A DNA stretch of 6,863 bases, from positions 1-6,863 of the forward strand of contig JAUXKD010000022.1 in NCBI GenBank assembly GCA_030624445.1, read 5' to 3'. Shown piece by piece: positions 4,864 to 6,863 of the stretch. A program made the translations under genes and the position numbers. The notes under the pieces are model-generated. The model saw nothing but the letters and a program-made list of their open reading frames with translations. It had not been told where the DNA came from and searched no databases. This DNA is from Candidatus Aenigmatarchaeota archaeon. Its GTDB lineage: Archaea; Aenigmatarchaeota; Aenigmatarchaeia; QMZP01; JAFGSV01. Each line of letters opens with the position of its first letter. The first letter of the stretch is position 1.

Positions 4864-6020
4864 TTCCAGATTCTTATTACATCAAGCGATTCCACGACGG
4901 CCGGATTAGCAAGCTTTCCGGACACGGAAGGTCTTGTTCCCCCGTCGTCGCCCGTTACAAGTTCCTTGATATATAATCCCGCTTCTCCTTTTATTTGTAA
5001 CTCAAACTTTTTATTGTTTATCTTGTTCCATACTATGTCCTTCACTTTCCTCCTGCGCGTCCTGTCTGCCCTGCGGTGCGCAACCCTCAGCGGTGTGTGC
5101 TGGCTCACGTCTCCGATGATCTCTGCGATTTTTTCTATCTTTTTCACCGGCTTGGAGAATCGCACGACCACCCTGTAGGTCTTGTCGGGCCTCATGGACT
5201 TTACTCTTCTGACTTCCTTCCTGCTCGAGAATTCCAGGTCCGAAACCTCGACTTTCTTGGTTTTCCTGATCAGGGTTTCGATTTTCTTCAGATCGATGCT
5301 GCGCTTAACGGGGTTTCCGATCTCAAGGACGAAGGGCCTGCCGTCGAGGCAGAGAGCGTCGATGTCCTCCCGGCCGCTCGCATGAAGGGAATGCGCCTCC
5401 CCTTTTGTGGCAAGCATTACCGGACCGGCTATTATGTCCTCCACGGTTTCATCGTATCGGTCCCATTTCGTCTGGGGTATCCCCCTCACGAGCTTTTTGT
5501 AATTCCCGCTGATGAAGAGGGAATTAACATTCAGGTCCACCCTGTCCTTTTCGAGGTTAAGAAGGACGACAACATCCGGATTGGGTTCGTCGACTTCCTT
5601 TTTTATCCTGGAATATATCAGCTTCCCCAGCTCCCTGTTGAGCTCGGATTTTATGGATTCGCAGTAATCTATCCCAACGTCCTCTCACAGGGACTCCTCC
5701 CTTGCAATCATGTCGCCGCTCAGTCTCGTTCCGACCACGAAAGTGCCGAACTCTATCTTAAGCAGCCTCTTAGCGGCGTTGTCCGCGTATTTTTCAAGCC
5801 TTCTAAAGATGTCGCTGCAGACGGCGCACTTCTTTCTGCTTTTTTTCGCTTTCAGGGCCTTCCTGAGGATTCTTCCTCTCTCACTGTTGGTCATTCCCGT
5901 GGAGACCTGCGCCAGCTGCCTTCCTAGGCAGTGGTCGCACACGGCTCCAGTCTTCAGAACACTCCTGGCCACCCTTAAAACGGCCGGCTTCCCGAAGGCT
6001 TCCATATCTTTCGCTTTCAT
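4860..6020 (-). CDS. pus10: tRNA pseudouridine synthase Pus10, interrupted by an in-frame UGA
   Basis: Pus10 makes pseudouridine 54 and 55 in the T-loop of archaeal tRNAs. The frame is continuous for 387 codons, normal for the family, except for one TGA at codon 112 (5685-5687). Codons 1-111 encode the N-terminal, THUMP-containing half with zinc cysteines Cys28, Cys31, Cys65 and Cys68 (CDHCLGRQLAQ, CAVC). After the TGA the same frame runs on with conserved sequence (ESIKSELNRELGK), then LVRGIPQTKW and the catalytic motif ASGREDIDALCLDGRPFVLEI, probable catalytic Asp219. The only in-frame start after the TGA is a GTG at 5540 inside a conserved strand, so two separate working genes are unlikely. 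The start is the ATG at 6020, with a TATA element about 28 bases upstream and no Shine-Dalgarno, which implies a leaderless message. Explanations are a nonsense mutation, sequencing error, or UGA read-through. The family call is very secure; function is uncertain. Confidence 0.9.
5685..5687 (-). other. in-frame UGA at pus10 codon 112
   Basis: The minus strand reads CTG TGA GAG here, within an otherwise open pus10 frame. The codon sits between the motif MIAREESL and EDVGIDYCESIK. TGG (Trp), CGA (Arg), GGA (Gly), AGA (Arg), TCA (Ser), TTA (Leu), TGC or TGT (Cys) are each one base away. Since TGA ends seven other genes in the window, global reassignment is unlikely. Confidence 0.95.
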
Positions 6021-6044
6021 AGAATCAATTAAACCGAAGCGTGC

Positions 6045-6052
6045 TTTTAAAT
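6045..6052 (-). promoter_or_regulatory. TATA element for a leaderless pus10 transcript
   Basis: ATTTAAAA on the minus strand is centred about 28 bases before the pus10 ATG at 6020, so transcription would start at or within a few bases of the start codon. No Shine-Dalgarno lies before that ATG. This is the standard layout of an archaeal leaderless gene and would be the promoter of the pus10-eL21-rpo4 cluster. Confidence 0.55.
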
Positions 6053-6060
6053 GGAGCCAC

Positions 6061-6863
6061 TCAATCCTTTTTTGCCGCGATCGGCATCCTTCTTCCCTGA
6101 CCAAAGGCCTGGGTTGTGATTTTGAGTCCGGGAGGCGCCTGCCTTCTCTTGTATTCGTTCCTGTTGACAGCCTTCGCCACCCATTCGACAGTTCCGGCGT
6201 CGAAATTCTTCTCGAGTATCTGTTTCACGGTCTGGCCTTCGTCAACGTAGTGATGAAGTATCTTGTCGAGAATATCGTAAGGGGGCAGGGTGTCCTGGTC
6301 TTTCTGGCCCGGCTTCAGTTCGGCCGAGGGTGCCTTTTCGACGATTTCCCCTGGTATAATAATCGATTCCCTGTTCATGTAATGGGCCAGTTCGTAAACC
6401 ATGGTTTTGGGCACGTCAGAGATAACTGCAAGCCCCCCGCTCATGTCACCGTACAGGGTGCAGTAGCCTACAGACACCTCGCTCTTGTTCCCGGTTGAGA
6501 GCAGGAGGTAACCGAACTTGTTGGAAAACGCCATAAGGATGTTCCCCCTTATTCTGGCCTGCAGGTTTTCCTCTGTGACGTCAATCTTGCTTCCCTTGAA
6601 ATGCCTGCGTAACGTCTCGGTGTAAGACTGGTATATCCCTGAAATTGGAACCACTTTATAATCGATTCCAAGGTTTCCGGCAAGCTTCTTGGAGTCGTCC
6701 AGGCTTCCCCTGGAAGAATAAGGCGAAGGCATGGAAACGGCAAGAAGGTTCTCGCTTCCAAGAGCCTCCTTCGCCAAACAGCAGGTGACGGCGGAATCTA
6801 TCCCTCCTGAAAGCCCTATCACGGCTTTTGAAAAGCCGCACTTCCTCATGTAGTCACGTATGC
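6061..6863 (-). CDS. nadE: glutamine-dependent NAD+ synthetase, synthetase domain (5' end missing)
   Basis: The frame is open to the right edge, so the N-terminus is outside the window; 266 residues are visible. They form the ATP-pyrophosphatase (synthetase) domain that adenylates nicotinate adenine dinucleotide and amidates it to NAD+. Visible motifs, in fragment numbering, are the P-loop GLSGGIDSA (16-24), MPSPYSS (44-50), EENLQARIRG (98-107), STGNKSE (122-128), GYCTLYGDMSGG (132-143), KAPSAELKPGQKDQD (176-190) and the C-terminal NEYKRRQAPPGLKIT and FGQGRRMPI. These late motifs belong to the long, glutamine-dependent class with an N-terminal nitrilase-type glutaminase domain. That domain should lie beyond the edge. 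The ATG at 6849 is internal (preceded in frame by IRDY). The stop is 40 bases before the pus10 start, whose promoter occupies the gap. Confidence 0.95.
   Translation of the reverse strand, partial: IRDYMRKCGFSKAVIGLSGGIDSAVTCCLAKEALGSENLLAVSMPSPYSSRGSLDDSKKLAGNLGIDYKVVPISGIYQSYTETLRRHFKGSKIDVTEENLQARIRGNILMAFSNKFGYLLLSTGNKSEVSVGYCTLYGDMSGGLAVISDVPKTMVYELAHYMNRESIIIPGEIVEKAPSAELKPGQKDQDTLPPYDILDKILHHYVDEGQTVKQILEKNFDAGTVEWVAKAVNRNEYKRRQAPPGLKITTQAFGQGRRMPIAAKKD

Noticed and set aside
5540..5687. A separate downstream Pus10 catalytic gene starting at the GTG at 5540, with AAGGA just upstream
   Set aside because: The GTG falls inside a conserved strand and about 50 codons of conserved Pus10 sequence between the TGA and this point would be left untranslated, so it is more likely a chance start.
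5685..5687. Selenocysteine at the pus10 UGA
   Set aside because: Pus10 is not known as a selenoprotein, the site is not a catalytic or metal-binding position, and no clear SECIS-like hairpin was seen; the following region is the eL21 gene.
5076..5927. Long plus-strand open frame opposite pus10
   Set aside because: Antisense to conserved Pus10 sequence and without recognisable motifs or a plausible ribosome binding site.

Overview
The window is archaeal. It carries transcription factor B with a zinc ribbon, the RNA polymerase subunit Rpo4, ribosomal protein eL21, the two-zinc-knuckle tRNA pseudouridine synthase Pus10 and the C-terminus of the ribosome recycling factor ABCE1, a set found together only in Archaea. 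The lineage cannot be fixed from these genes alone; a DPANN or euryarchaeal genome of moderate GC is plausible. Shine-Dalgarno sites match parts of AAGGAGGTGATC, and TATA-like elements lie at archaeal distances from several starts. Of the nine gene ends, seven use TGA, two use TAG and none uses TAA.

Layout, left to right. The end of the ABCE1 gene (+) runs into a convergent Lrp/AsnC-type regulator (-) with 5 bases between them. A 75-base AT-rich divergent promoter region separates the regulator from a 592-residue ATP-type phosphoenolpyruvate carboxykinase (+). Convergent to that is a short AT-rich gene (-) for an archaeal MraZ-like protein with two SpoVT/AbrB-type repeats. Then, all on the minus strand, come TFB, Rpo4, eL21, Pus10 and, running off the right edge, the synthetase domain of a glutamine-dependent NAD+ synthetase. 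No gap exceeds about 110 bases, so there is no large unexplained region. The six-frame reading left no further gene-like ORF, and I saw no tRNA, CRISPR array or insertion sequence.

Functional grouping. pus10, eL21 and rpo4 form a tight cluster (ATGA overlap, then a 4-base gap) that links tRNA modification, ribosome and RNA polymerase. TFB follows 111 bases downstream with its own promoter and ribosome binding site. The Lrp-type regulator and the carboxykinase share a divergent promoter, which suggests that the regulator controls itself and gluconeogenesis.

The two most unusual items are (1) pus10, which is intact in frame over its whole expected length but is cut by a single in-frame UGA at codon 112, between the THUMP-like N-terminal half and the catalytic half; and (2) the MraZ-like gene, a family known mainly from the bacterial division and cell wall cluster. 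That gene sits in a local GC trough (about 37% against 55-63% in sampled neighbouring lines), with two copies of an ATCATGATA palindrome at its start.
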